Assembly: GCA_016933695.1 (NCBI GenBank)
Contig: JAFGAL010000004.1
Coordinates: 124,001-188,000 of the forward strand
Origin: Candidatus Zixiibacteriota bacterium
Lineage (GTDB): Bacteria > Zixibacteria > MSB-5A5 > GN15 > PGXB01
Reading direction: 5' to 3'
Length of the DNA stretch: 64,000 bases
Made by a program: the position numbers and the translations under genes. Positions 34,444 to 43,498 of the stretch are shown here, piece by piece; position 1 is the stretch's first letter, and every line of letters begins with the position of its first letter. A model generated the notes under the pieces. The model had not been told where the DNA came from and ran no database searches. It worked only from the letters and a program-made list of their open reading frames with translations.

Positions 34444-35463
34444 CTATTTCTGAAACGTCGTGATATAAACAAGCACAATCGCAATGATTGCGAACAATAT
34501 GAAAATCAATGCAAGCGGAAATTTACGGGATGTGGCCCCTCCCTGATGGCCACTTATCTGAATTGTATCCTCCGCCTGCCGGATGGCACCCAGGATTTCG
34601 TTCTCACGCACCAACGCTTCATCGCTTTCACTGCCGATCGTCACCGGAGAAACCTCCGGCGACTGATTGCCCCCCTCCACGTCTTCGACACGAATGGCAA
34701 TCACGGTCACATTGTCCTGACCGCCGCGATCATTGGCCAGCCGGATCAAATTGTCGACAATCTTTCGCACATCGGTTCCGCATGGCTTGGCCACGCCGAA
34801 AATCTCTTCATCGGAGGCGTACCCGCATAACCCGTCACTGCAGAGAATAAACATGGCGCCTGGCTCGACCCGCATGGCCCGGAAGTCGACCTCGACCTTT
34901 TCATTGATGCCCAGCGCGCGGGTAATCACATTGCGATTGACCATCTTCGCCGCTTCCGACTCGCTGAAGTGCCCCGATTGCTGTAACTCGGTAATCCAGG
35001 AATGATCGGTGGTCAATGGTGTCAATTCCGTCGGGGAAAGCCGATACGCCCGGCTGTCACCGACATGTGCGATACAGATCAAATCGTCATCGAATGCCAC
35101 CGCCACCACCGTGGTTCCCATCCCGGAAAAATCACTGTGCGTCCGCGACATTTTATACACACTACGGTTCGCCAGACGAATCGACTGCGCCAACAGCGCC
35201 CCTCGCGGCGGAAAACTGGCCGGAATCGCCAAAACCGTGTCATTCATAAGCGTCTCAGCCATTTCCGAAAAACTGAAGCGAATAATATCACAGGCTTCCC
35301 GAGAAGCCACTTCCCCGGCCTTATGGCCGCCCATGCCGTCGCAGACGACAAACAGATTATTATCGTAATCGAGTGCCAGCGCGTCCTCATTGCCGCTTCG
35401 GACTAATCCGATATCGGTTCGGCCGGCCACGGATAGCGTTAAATTCAAGGAATCTCCATCCAC
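34444..35463 (-). CDS. PP2C-family Ser/Thr protein phosphatase (Stp1-type) with C-terminal TM helix
   Basis: A 339-aa phosphatase with the metal-binding motifs DIGLVRSGNEDALAL, VVCDGMGGHKAGEVAS, GDSRAYRL, TDHSWI..., CSDGLCGY and GGQDNVTVI. It removes phosphate from Ser/Thr in an Mn2+/Mg2+-dependent way. After a linker (~245-315) it ends with a TM helix (PLALIFILFAIIAIVLVYIT), tethering it to the membrane. The annotated GTG at 35463 has no ribosome site; TTG at 35448 (start of the conserved domain) has GGAG 6 nt upstream and may be the true start. It is the natural opponent of the CHASE2 kinase at 6263-8782. Confidence 0.92.
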   Translation of the reverse strand: MDGDSLNLTLSVAGRTDIGLVRSGNEDALALDYDNNLFVVCDGMGGHKAGEVASREACDIIRFSFSEMAETLMNDTVLAIPASFPPRGALLAQSIRLANRSVYKMSRTHSDFSGMGTTVVAVAFDDDLICIAHVGDSRAYRLSPTELTPLTTDHSWITELQQSGHFSESEAAKMVNRNVITRALGINEKVEVDFRAMRVEPGAMFILCSDGLCGYASDEEIFGVAKPCGTDVRKIVDNLIRLANDRGGQDNVTVIAIRVEDVEGGNQSPEVSPVTIGSESDEALVRENEILGAIRQAEDTIQISGHQGGATSRKFPLALIFILFAIIAIVLVYITTFQK

Positions 35464-35492
35464 TGTTAATGACGAAATCTCGTGCTCGGGTA

Positions 35493-35521
35493 AGTATATA
35501 TGATTTCACAAAACGCGACAA
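35493..35521 (-). promoter_or_regulatory. Probable promoter of the PP2C phosphatase gene
   Basis: On the minus strand TTGTCG (35516-35521), a 17-nt spacer and TATACT (35493-35498) lie ~25 nt before the coding region. Confidence 0.5.
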
Positions 35522-35568
35522 GAAAAAAAACGGATTGAAATTCGGTCGAGCCGGGCACAATCCCGCCC

Positions 35569-35595
35569 AAAAAAAAGCCCGCCGCCGGCGGGCTT
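35569..35595 (-). terminator. Rho-independent terminator of the modular surface-protein operon
   Basis: A 9-bp GC stem (AAGCCCGCC 35575-35583 with GGCGGGCTT 35587-35595) with a 3-nt loop is followed on the minus strand by a run of T (35569-35574). It lies 17 nt past the stop of the 339-aa protein gene. Confidence 0.88.
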
Positions 35596-35611
35596 TGCAG
35601 GTTATTCTCTG

Positions 35612-36631
35612 TTATTTCAGTAAAATCATCTTTTTACGAGCACTGAACTCCCCGGCCTGCAAACGGTAAAAATACACCCCGCTTGCCAGCATTTCGCCGG
35701 AAAAGGTGAACTCATGCGAACCGGCGTCACACACACCGAGATCATACTGCGCCATCCGACGGCCCAGCAGATCATATACTTCAAGTTCCACTATCGCCCG
35801 CGACGGCAGTTCGAACGCAATCACCGTCTCCGGGTTGAAGGGATTGGGGTAATTCTGATGCAGATTAAATCCGCCCGGTAACAGCCAGTCGTCATCGGAC
35901 ACGTCGGTGGCTTCCACGCGCGTGGTAACCGTCCGCTCGATAGACACCGAGGGATCGACACCCGAACGCACCGTAAACGACGCCTCGTCTTGAGCGCCCG
36001 TACCGACTCCCGGAGGAACCAGCACGTCGAAATACAGCGTCGCCGTTGCATTTGTATCGGCATAGACGAATCCGACCTGCGGATGAATAATCCATCCGCC
36101 GTTCGAAATCGCGTCGATCTCATAAAAATCCAGCCCTTCGCCGGTGTTTTTCACCGTCACTTCATACCGAATGGTCGCACCCGGAGCGCCGATCTTGTCC
36201 TCGGGAAGGACAACCGCCTCCATCGACACCAGCGCCGCCGCTTCCAGGTCGACATTCACCCGCCCGCCGCGACCCAGCCACAAGGCCGTATCCGGGCCGA
36301 GTTCAACAGCCGGGCGACCGTTGATGGTGAACCGAATCGGTTCCTTGAGTTCCGCTCCTTCATCCTCATCGGTATCCGCTTCGTCTCCGCGAACTGCCAG
36401 AAACCCGTAGATGCCGGGGGCATAGTCGACCGTATCCGATCCGCACAGCGTCCCGCTGGTGTCATAGGCATTGATCACCGATCCCAGCGGAGCCAATTCA
36501 CCGTTATACAGCGTCGCCGATCCAAAGAAATCCGTCCAGTCCGGATACGACATCTCTTTCGCCGTCACCGTCAAGGCCAGCAACAGTCCCAGGCTTCCGA
36601 CAATCAGCAGTTTTGTCAATTTAGTAATCAC
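35612..36631 (-). CDS. Secreted protein with a module shared with its giant neighbour and a T9SS/FlgD-type C-terminus
   Basis: I choose GTG 36631 as the start (MITKLTKLLIVGSLGLLL, 339 aa), with AAGGA 10 nt upstream; a GTG at 36649 is possible. After a signal peptide, residues ~30-130 form a module (GSVINAYDTSGTLCG, DEDEGAELKEPI, INGRPA) closely matching residues ~1462-1560 of the giant protein. An alpha-macroglobulin/CARDB-like beta domain (~135-235, YEVTVKNTGEGLDFYEI) and the sorting domain (NYPNPFNPETVI, GVYFYRLQAG, KKMILLK) follow. The gene lies 63 nt after the giant gene, past a hairpin, so they are probably co-transcribed. No enzymatic motif was seen. Confidence 0.82.
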   Translation of the reverse strand: MITKLTKLLIVGSLGLLLALTVTAKEMSYPDWTDFFGSATLYNGELAPLGSVINAYDTSGTLCGSDTVDYAPGIYGFLAVRGDEADTDEDEGAELKEPIRFTINGRPAVELGPDTALWLGRGGRVNVDLEAAALVSMEAVVLPEDKIGAPGATIRYEVTVKNTGEGLDFYEIDAISNGGWIIHPQVGFVYADTNATATLYFDVLVPPGVGTGAQDEASFTVRSGVDPSVSIERTVTTRVEATDVSDDDWLLPGGFNLHQNYPNPFNPETVIAFELPSRAIVELEVYDLLGRRMAQYDLGVCDAGSHEFTFSGEMLASGVYFYRLQAGEFSARKKMILLK

Positions 36632-36648
36632 TATATCACCATCCTTCA

Positions 36649-36673
36649 CCGGCCGCCGCGATACGGCGGCCGG
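36649..36673 (-). other. Intercistronic hairpin between the two modular surface-protein genes
   Basis: A perfect 9-bp GC stem (CCGGCCGCC 36649-36657 with GGCGGCCGG 36665-36673, loop GCGATAC) has no T-tract on either strand. Its foot abuts the AAGGA site of the downstream gene. It looks like a processing or 3'-stability element, or a translation modulator, rather than a terminator. Confidence 0.5.
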
Positions 36674-36694
36674 TTGAGAATATGCGGTCGTTTC

Positions 36695-39600
36695 TTATTT
36701 CATCAAGACCATTTTGCGCGTTTTCACAAAATCGTCGGCTTTAATCCGATAGAAATAAATCCCCGAAGCCACCGTCGAACCGTCGTCGTTCCGACCGTCC
36801 CAGGTCACCACGGTGCGGCCGGCGTCGGCCATGCCGTCGAATACCGTTGCGACTTTCTTGCCGAGGACGTTATAGACTTCCAGCGATACCGACATGGCTC
36901 GCGGAACCGTGAACGAAATCTGCGTCGACGGGTTGAACGGGTTCGGATAGTTCTGCGACAGGTCGAAGTTATCCGGAAGAATCGGACTGCCTTCGCTGGT
37001 CGTCAGCGCCAGGATTTCATTCGATTCACCGTTGGCCGTCCACTCAAACATCTCCTCGGTCGCGACACCGCCGACTTCCAGCGTGTACGACTCACCCGAA
37101 ACCAGGCCGTCTTTGGCGTCGGTCAACGGATCATCGCCATATACCGCCACGAAACCGAACTTGCCGCCGGTTTCGACCGTTCCCGCGCCGACGACACGAC
37201 CGGAGGCGGACTTGACCACCACTTCGGTGCCCTCGGGTACGGGACTGCCGTTAAGCAGTAACTCATGCGAGTAGATATTCATCCAGGAGCAGGTCGGGAC
37301 TACCGGATTGAGTTCAAGCGCGGCATCGAGCTTGGCCAGCGTCTGAAGCGCCAGCACCGACGAACCGCCGCCCGGATATTCCAGAATGTCATCTGTGGTA
37401 ATCTTCAACCAGTAGCCGAATCCCGGACCCATATGGGTCAGCGTCCAGTAAAAATCGGCCACTGCCGGATCATAGGTTTGCGGGCCGCCGTTCCATCCCA
37501 GCGCCACGATCAGGTGATCGTGCACCGACGCCAGCGCGTGCGGAACCGTGTCGACCCCGTTCGGCAGATAGGATACCAGATTCCAGCCGGACTCCAGCAT
37601 AATCGGCGTCGCCACCGAAACCGGGACACCGGTGACCGTCAGAGTCATGGCATGCTTCATCTTGACCCAGTAGCCGTGATAATGATCGACATGCCAGAGA
37701 TTCGAGAACTGCGGCAGTTGCGGATCATACGTGAAACCGCCCCGCTCGAATCCAAGGATGACATCCACCGAGTCCATAATCTGTGAGAAAATCATCTCGA
37801 TGTCGTCAACCGGTGTATCGACGTTCCAGGAAATCAGGTTCCAGTCGGCCGCCAGGTCGATCCGGCGATCCTCGGTGGATTCCAGATCGAGACAGACGAT
37901 AAAGATATCGCCGTTGTCGGCGCTAATCGGCCAGATATTGTTATTCGTGGTCACGCGGGCCGGATACCCGTTGACATAAATGTCAATCGTGTCACCCGGA
38001 AGCGCGCCTTCGTCTTCAAGAGTCGTAATCTCGTCCTTGTAAATATTCATCCGGTACTTGCCGGCTTCGCTGACATACGCGTTACCGCAAAGGGTGCCGT
38101 CTTCATCATAGGCGTCGATCACCGAACCCACCGGCAGTTTCGCGTTGAAGTACCAGTTGTCATCACAGGCGAAAACAATCCAGTATGGCGAACCGATCGG
38201 TTGTTCTACCGGCGTCAGGACGATTTCAAACCCGATGTCACCGTATTCGACATCGTATTTGACGTTGGGATAATAGCCTTCTTTATAGGCATAGGCATCG
38301 AACGGGAAGATCGACTCGTTTTCACAGGCGAATTCACCGTTGATATCGGTCGTATGGCTCGAGAACAGCCAGCCGTCCGGAAATCCGTTCCAGAATTCCA
38401 CCGTCGCGCCTTCGATCTCGTTGCCATAAATGTCGATCACCCGACCGCACACGAATCCGGTGACGTCGCTGATAATGACTTCGCCGTCGATAAAGGTCGG
38501 GATAATCACGTTGTATTCCGTATCGAGGAACGCCAAACCGCCGGCAGGGGCGATTTCCGTCGTGGCGATAGTCACCACGCCTGGTACGGCGTCTTCGTCA
38601 ATCGCGAAATGCAACAGCGCCAGCGGGCCGCGTCCGGCATCGATCGGGCCGGTGAACGTCGGCACCACGCTGATCTGCACCCGGCGGGATGCGTTGTCGA
38701 TCACCACCGGCTTGTTGTCCACATCTTCCACCCGCGTGCCGTCAAACGTCACTTCCGTCAATTCCATACCGTCGGAATTCCAGGTCAACGGCAGGTTGAT
38801 CCCGGCCAGTTCGGTCTCGTTCTTGAAATAAACCGGAACGATGATATTTGATCCGGTCGGGCCCGGAACACCGCGCGACACCCACACTGAATCGGTGCCA
38901 CCCGGTACCAGCGACTCGGTGATGGCCAGATCGAAGTCCGGAATGCAATCCGGTGACGGCCAGGTGTCGACCATGAGATAGTACGTGCCCACCGTCAGGG
39001 TGACATTATACATGCCGTGCGGGGTGTGATTGACATTGGTGCTGAGCGCCACGCACTCGCCATCGGACGGGCAGGCGTCGTCAAGCAGGATTCCGCTATA
39101 CCCGGTTGCGCCGGGATCGAGCATGAAAGACACCATGATATCCTGCGTAACCGTGATCTCGTAGACAATATCCTCGCCGCCGTCGTAATATCCGAGGCAG
39201 GTTTCATGATAATCGTTGCCCCGTCCGCAGGTGGTCTGATTGTGATCGAGATACGGTAAATCGCCGGGGATCGCGATCCTGATCGGGCTGTCGCAGTTGT
39301 CGCCCGGATTGATCGGTCGTTCTTCGACCACCAGCATCACCGGCACTTTCACCGGCGAGTTGGTCACCGACGGAGACGTTACCACAATCGTATCGAGATA
39401 GGTCGCCGGGGTCAGCCCCACTGCGGTAATCATGAAATTCAGCGTGAACGGCGTCTCTTCGGTACCCATCGGCGGGATATACCACAGCCAGTCTTCCAGA
39501 TTCTCATATGAAATCGGGACACTCGCGCCGCCGACTTCAGTGATATCCAGCGCCAGTATGGCGGAGTCACCGACATACAGCGTATCGACAAACAGCACCG

Positions 39601-42580
39601 GATCGACCGCCAGCTCGTATTCCTGCGGCTCTTCGATCGTCACGGTTACCGGAACATAGAGCGGTGAATTTCCCGCCATATTCGATACAATCACAATTGT
39701 ATCATAATACACACCTGGTGTCGTAATCGGCAAAATAGAGAAATGAAGTACCGACGGCGTGGAGATCGGGTCGCCGACTACCGGCAATTGCACCAGATCA
39801 CCGGTTTGAGAATAGGTAAATTCTATTTCAGCCCCGCCGACTTCAGAAACCTCCAGAGAATCCGAATAGGTAATTCCCGTTACATAGGTAACTCCGTAGG
39901 AGATCGGCGAAACCTGCAAGGTATATGTGGTCACCTGGTTGACCGTAAACGTCGCGGCGTCCTCATCATATCCGCCATCCGGATCGGTGGCGCGGAACGT
40001 AATTGTCTCGGCACCGTACCACTCCGCATTCGGAACCGTGACCGCCACCACCCGGTCGGTGATATCGACGATCAAATCGGTATTGCCGCTGTAGGTCCAG
40101 GTCATATCTTCATCGGGGTTGTCGACGTCGGTGACATAGTCGTCGAGTGCGAACATCGTAAACGACTCGCCCTGATTGATCACCTGATTGGGAATATTAC
40201 TCACCACCGGCGCGTCGTTGACCGCCGTCACTGTAAAGGTCGCGGCGTCCTCGTCAAACAAACCGCCCGGATCGGTGGCGCGGAACGTAATCGTCTCGAA
40301 ACCGTTCCACTCCTCATCGGAAATCGTGATGACCGCAATGGTGTCGATAATCTCAACGATCAGTTCGGTATTCCCGCTGTACGTCCATATCAACTCTCCA
40401 TAGGCGTTGTCCGGATCGGTAACATACTCTTTCAGTAAAATCGCCGCAAAGGACTCGCCTTCTGCGATCGTCTGATCGGGAATATCGCTGACTACCGGCG
40501 GATCGTTGTCGGATGATACCGTAAAGGTCGCGGCGTCCTCGTCAAACAAATCGCCGGGATCGGTCGCGCGGAACGTAATTGTCTCGGAACCGCTCCAGTC
40601 CGGACTCGGCATGGCAATCGTGGCCACCCGGTCGACAATCGTCACCGTCAATTCGGAATTGCCGCTGTATGTCCAGGATATTTCATCGTCGGCGTTGTCG
40701 ACGTCGCTGACGTAATTGTCAAGCGTAATCGCGGCAAACATGCCGCCCTCGCCGATCGTCTGGCCGGGAATGTCGCTGACCACCGGCGCGTCATTGATCG
40801 CCGTCACCGTGAACGTCGCGGCATCCTCGGCATACAAACCGTCCGGATCGGTGGCGCGGAACGTAATCGTCTCGAAACCGTACCAGTTCGGATTCGGAAT
40901 AATAATCGTTGCGACCCGACCAAAGATGGTAACACTCAAATCACTGTTGCCGCTATACGTCCAGATGATTTCTTCGTCGGTGTTGTCGACGTCACTGACG
41001 AAATTATCCAGCATAATCGTATTGAACACGTCGCCTTCGGCAATGGTCTGATCGGGAATATCCGCCACCACCGGCGCATCGTTAACCGCCGTCACCGTAA
41101 AGGTCGCGGCGTCCTCATCAAACAACGCACCCGGATCGGTGGCGCGGAACGTAATCGTCTCGGCCCCGCTCCATTCGGCGCTGGGGAGACCGATGGTCGC
41201 CACCCGGTCGGTAATCGTCACCGTCAAATCGGTATTGCCGGAAAATGTCCAGGTCAGCTCATCGTCGGTGTTATCCGGATCGGCCACGAAATCATCAAGC
41301 GCAATCGTTGCGAATGACGCACCCTCAGCGATGGTCTGGTCGGGAATATCACTCACCTCCGGCGCGTCGTTAACCGCCGTCACCGTAAAGGTCGCGGCGT
41401 CCTCGTCATACAATGCACCCGGATCGGTGGCGCGAAACGTAATCATCTCGGCCCCGCTCCATCCGCCGGGAATGCCGATTGTCGCCACCCGGGCGGTGAT
41501 TGTCACCGTCAAATCGCTATTGCCGGAATATGTCCAGGTCATCTCGTCATCGTCGTTATCCACGTCGCTGACATAGTCATCGAGCGCGATCGTCGCGAAC
41601 GATGCACCCTCAGCGATGGTCTGGTCGGGAATGTCCGCCACCACCGGCGCGTCGTTGACCGCCGTCACTGTGAATGTCGCGGCATCCTCATCATACAATG
41701 CACCCGGATCGGTGGCCCGAAACGTAATAGTCTCGGCCCCGCTCCACTCGGCGTCGGGGATACCGATTGTCGCCACCCGGTCGGTGATGGTCACCGTCAA
41801 GTCGGTATTGCCGGAAAACGTCCAGGTCATCTCGTCATCGGTGTCATCCGGATCACTGACATAATCATCAAGTGCGATCGTTGCAAATGTCGCGCCCTCG
41901 TTAATGCTCTGGTTGGGGATGTCACCCACCTCCGGCGGTTGATTGTCCGGAGGAACTTCATCGACAATATCCCAGCAATAGGGCCCGTTGAAACTCGGAT
42001 ATTGCGGGGGGGACCAGAGCCAGTCATACGTGTTATTGGCGTGATCGACAGAATCGATACAAAACGTCCCGTAATCGGAGATCGTCAACCCCACCTGCAT
42101 GTGCAGTTTCTCAATCCCTTCCGACGGCCACCCCGGCATCGGAGGCATCAGGGGAAGCGCAATGGTGGTATGGTTAAACGTATCGGGCAGAATCCCATCC
42201 CAGCTGTTCAGTTTAAACGTGTTGGCCGCATTCCAGAAGACACTGTCGCCAAACTGGGCCGGCTGCTGGAAACCATTGAGTAACTTGATTGATCCATCGG
42301 CAATTTGCGCGGCATTACCACCGATGTTACGGTGGACAATGTTCGTCACGGAACCGTCGGGACTGCTCAATTCATAAGTCGAACTGAATCCCAGGCAGGT
42401 GGCACCGCTGTTCTGTGTCATGTAAAAATCAAGGGTAAAATCCTGTCCGAATAAAATGTACCCCGGGGCCAGTTCGGGTGTGGCCTCAACTCTGATGGGG
42501 ACATTGGCCTGGGCGAATACCTGCCCGCCCGCCAACACGGCCAGCAGAGCAATGCCCAGTGTCATCAGAATTCGTTTCAT
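36695..42580 (-). CDS. Giant modular surface protein with seven cadherin-like repeats and a T9SS/FlgD-type C-terminus
   Basis: A 1961-aa protein with a signal peptide (~1-25, VFAQA cleavage). Residues ~26-205 form an N-terminal beta domain. Seven ~96-residue repeats (213-882) share IPDQTIAEG, WTYSGN, VTIxDRVATI, FRATDPG and DEDAATFTV, with Asp-rich junctions as in calcium-binding cadherin/tandem-95 repeats. Two BACON-like domains (~883-1090), a PPC-like domain (~1093-1225), a cohesin-like domain (~1230-1370), a carboxypeptidase-regulatory domain (~1373-1440), the module shared with the next gene (~1462-1560), a pair of 'WNLISW...GYWVKM' repeats (~1570-1730), a diverged copy of the shared module (~1765-1850) and the sorting domain (NYPNPFNPSTQI ... 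KKMVLMK-like end) complete it. An adhesin or matrix role is inferred. Confidence 0.9.
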   Translation of the reverse strand: MKRILMTLGIALLAVLAGGQVFAQANVPIRVEATPELAPGYILFGQDFTLDFYMTQNSGATCLGFSSTYELSSPDGSVTNIVHRNIGGNAAQIADGSIKLLNGFQQPAQFGDSVFWNAANTFKLNSWDGILPDTFNHTTIALPLMPPMPGWPSEGIEKLHMQVGLTISDYGTFCIDSVDHANNTYDWLWSPPQYPSFNGPYCWDIVDEVPPDNQPPEVGDIPNQSINEGATFATIALDDYVSDPDDTDDEMTWTFSGNTDLTVTITDRVATIGIPDAEWSGAETITFRATDPGALYDEDAATFTVTAVNDAPVVADIPDQTIAEGASFATIALDDYVSDVDNDDDEMTWTYSGNSDLTVTITARVATIGIPGGWSGAEMITFRATDPGALYDEDAATFTVTAVNDAPEVSDIPDQTIAEGASFATIALDDFVADPDNTDDELTWTFSGNTDLTVTITDRVATIGLPSAEWSGAETITFRATDPGALFDEDAATFTVTAVNDAPVVADIPDQTIAEGDVFNTIMLDNFVSDVDNTDEEIIWTYSGNSDLSVTIFGRVATIIIPNPNWYGFETITFRATDPDGLYAEDAATFTVTAINDAPVVSDIPGQTIGEGGMFAAITLDNYVSDVDNADDEISWTYSGNSELTVTIVDRVATIAMPSPDWSGSETITFRATDPGDLFDEDAATFTVSSDNDPPVVSDIPDQTIAEGESFAAILLKEYVTDPDNAYGELIWTYSGNTELIVEIIDTIAVITISDEEWNGFETITFRATDPGGLFDEDAATFTVTAVNDAPVVSNIPNQVINQGESFTMFALDDYVTDVDNPDEDMTWTYSGNTDLIVDITDRVVAVTVPNAEWYGAETITFRATDPDGGYDEDAATFTVNQVTTYTLQVSPISYGVTYVTGITYSDSLEVSEVGGAEIEFTYSQTGDLVQLPVVGDPISTPSVLHFSILPITTPGVYYDTIVIVSNMAGNSPLYVPVTVTIEEPQEYELAVDPVLFVDTLYVGDSAILALDITEVGGASVPISYENLEDWLWYIPPMGTEETPFTLNFMITAVGLTPATYLDTIVVTSPSVTNSPVKVPVMLVVEERPINPGDNCDSPIRIAIPGDLPYLDHNQTTCGRGNDYHETCLGYYDGGEDIVYEITVTQDIMVSFMLDPGATGYSGILLDDACPSDGECVALSTNVNHTPHGMYNVTLTVGTYYLMVDTWPSPDCIPDFDLAITESLVPGGTDSVWVSRGVPGPTGSNIIVPVYFKNETELAGINLPLTWNSDGMELTEVTFDGTRVEDVDNKPVVIDNASRRVQISVVPTFTGPIDAGRGPLALLHFAIDEDAVPGVVTIATTEIAPAGGLAFLDTEYNVIIPTFIDGEVIISDVTGFVCGRVIDIYGNEIEGATVEFWNGFPDGWLFSSHTTDINGEFACENESIFPFDAYAYKEGYYPNVKYDVEYGDIGFEIVLTPVEQPIGSPYWIVFACDDNWYFNAKLPVGSVIDAYDEDGTLCGNAYVSEAGKYRMNIYKDEITTLEDEGALPGDTIDIYVNGYPARVTTNNNIWPISADNGDIFIVCLDLESTEDRRIDLAADWNLISWNVDTPVDDIEMIFSQIMDSVDVILGFERGGFTYDPQLPQFSNLWHVDHYHGYWVKMKHAMTLTVTGVPVSVATPIMLESGWNLVSYLPNGVDTVPHALASVHDHLIVALGWNGGPQTYDPAVADFYWTLTHMGPGFGYWLKITTDDILEYPGGGSSVLALQTLAKLDAALELNPVVPTCSWMNIYSHELLLNGSPVPEGTEVVVKSASGRVVGAGTVETGGKFGFVAVYGDDPLTDAKDGLVSGESYTLEVGGVATEEMFEWTANGESNEILALTTSEGSPILPDNFDLSQNYPNPFNPSTQISFTVPRAMSVSLEVYNVLGKKVATVFDGMADAGRTVVTWDGRNDDGSTVASGIYFYRIKADDFVKTRKMVLMK
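39935..41944 (-). repeat. Seven tandem ~287-bp coding repeats in the giant surface protein gene
   Basis: The 2010-bp array encodes seven consecutive cadherin-like units (residues 213-882). Unit boundaries follow the 'VNDAPVV' motif. Units 1-3 are the most alike and units 4-7 drift, with some junction stretches (around the FTVTAVNDAP coding segment) nearly identical at DNA level. Such arrays are prone to unit gain and loss. Confidence 0.92.
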
Positions 42581-42928
42581 AGCATTCTCCTATTTTGTTT
42601 CGTTCGTACAGACTATGTTCGCAGTGATAAAAAACATAAACATTCAGAGATAATAGTATCCAATTATACCTTGAAAATCAGAAACCAGCACAGGACTGTT
42701 AGACGTCGAGAAAGACTCAATGCCCGTGTCCCCTCATGAGTAATCATTATCCCCAACAATTCCTCGACATGATGGCAGCAAAGTTGGTACCAGTGAGCCA
42801 ATAAAAGTACTTTGGCAGTAAGTATCTTTGTTCTGGTCAGTTACAATATACAAAGAAATGGGGAAAATTGTCAAGTCAAATAGCCGCAAGAAGATACGCA
42901 AAGAATTGCATAAATTGGGCAAGAACAA
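42581..42928. other. 348-nt gene-free region: promoter and ~250-nt leader of the giant surface protein gene
   Basis: The region contains the promoter at 42845-42874 and the AT-rich leader, ending with AGGAG just before the ATG at 42580. A TATAAT-like box near 42675 lacks a good -35. I see no conserved ORF, known riboswitch or strong hairpin. Confidence 0.5.
42845..42874 (-). promoter_or_regulatory. Sigma-70-type promoter of the giant surface protein gene
   Basis: On the minus strand TTGACA (42869-42874), an 18-nt spacer and TATATT (42845-42850) are present, the same boxes and spacing as the tRNA-Arg promoter. The start would be near 42838, about 255 nt before the ATG. Confidence 0.72.
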
Positions 42929-43309
42929 TCATCGCGTCGACGCTTTTTGCCGGGTTCGGTACCACAGGTATCCCAGAATCAACCACGAGCCCAGCAAATC
43001 GAAAACAATGTCATACACGTCCGAATGCCGTCCGGGGATGTATGCCTGGAAGCATTCATCGAACAGCGCGAATATGGCCACAAATAATAATGATAACAAA
43101 AACACCAGACCCGGGCGCATCCGGGATGACAAATGCGAAAAGGAGCGAAACACCAAAACCGCCAGAATCGCATACTCGAAGAAATGCGCAAGTTTATCCA
43201 CACCGACAATGCCGACCGACGGCGGTGTCAAGTTAGACATCGACGACACAATAATGATCAATGCCGCATATAGAATTGCCGGCAGGTGGTATTTTAAAAA
43301 AGTCATCAT
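42929..43309 (-). CDS. VanZ-like family membrane protein
   Basis: A 126-aa protein with four hydrophobic helices and the VanZ-like pattern: SSMSNLTPPS after TM1, DKLAHFFEYAILAVL in TM2 and FALFDECFQAYIPGRHSDVYDIVFDLLGS with conserved acidic and Arg residues. The family is named for teicoplanin-resistance VanZ, but members at large are uncharacterised, and no van genes are nearby. Tandem ATGs (43309 and 43306) make the exact start uncertain by one residue. It is divergent from the GNAT gene. Confidence 0.85.
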   Translation of the reverse strand: MMTFLKYHLPAILYAALIIIVSSMSNLTPPSVGIVGVDKLAHFFEYAILAVLVFRSFSHLSSRMRPGLVFLLSLLFVAIFALFDECFQAYIPGRHSDVYDIVFDLLGSWLILGYLWYRTRQKASTR

Positions 43310-43498
43310 GTTTATACTACCTTATCGACCAACGCTACGCCTTTTCCCCCGGGCTGGCAACAAAAAAATCCCAACTGACTGACTCGTCGCAGTTTAAACT
43401 TGACAACCGTAACGCACGAGCGGCTTATTGCCATATAACGATTCACCCTGACCACGACGGTCGGCGGACGACAGAATACGATTAACCCGGACGGTGGC

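Noticed and set aside
35990-37261. Plus-strand open frame (423 aa) over the surface-protein genes
   Set aside because: It is a shadow of two minus-strand genes with signal peptides and sorting domains and has no protein-family pattern.
39935-41944. Regularly spaced repeats considered as a CRISPR array
   Set aside because: The period is ~287 bp, the units are entirely coding and homologous along their whole length, and there are no unique spacers.
42929-43309. VanZ-like gene considered as a glycopeptide-resistance determinant
   Set aside because: No vanHAX or regulatory genes are nearby, and the VanZ-like family is broad and mostly unrelated to resistance.
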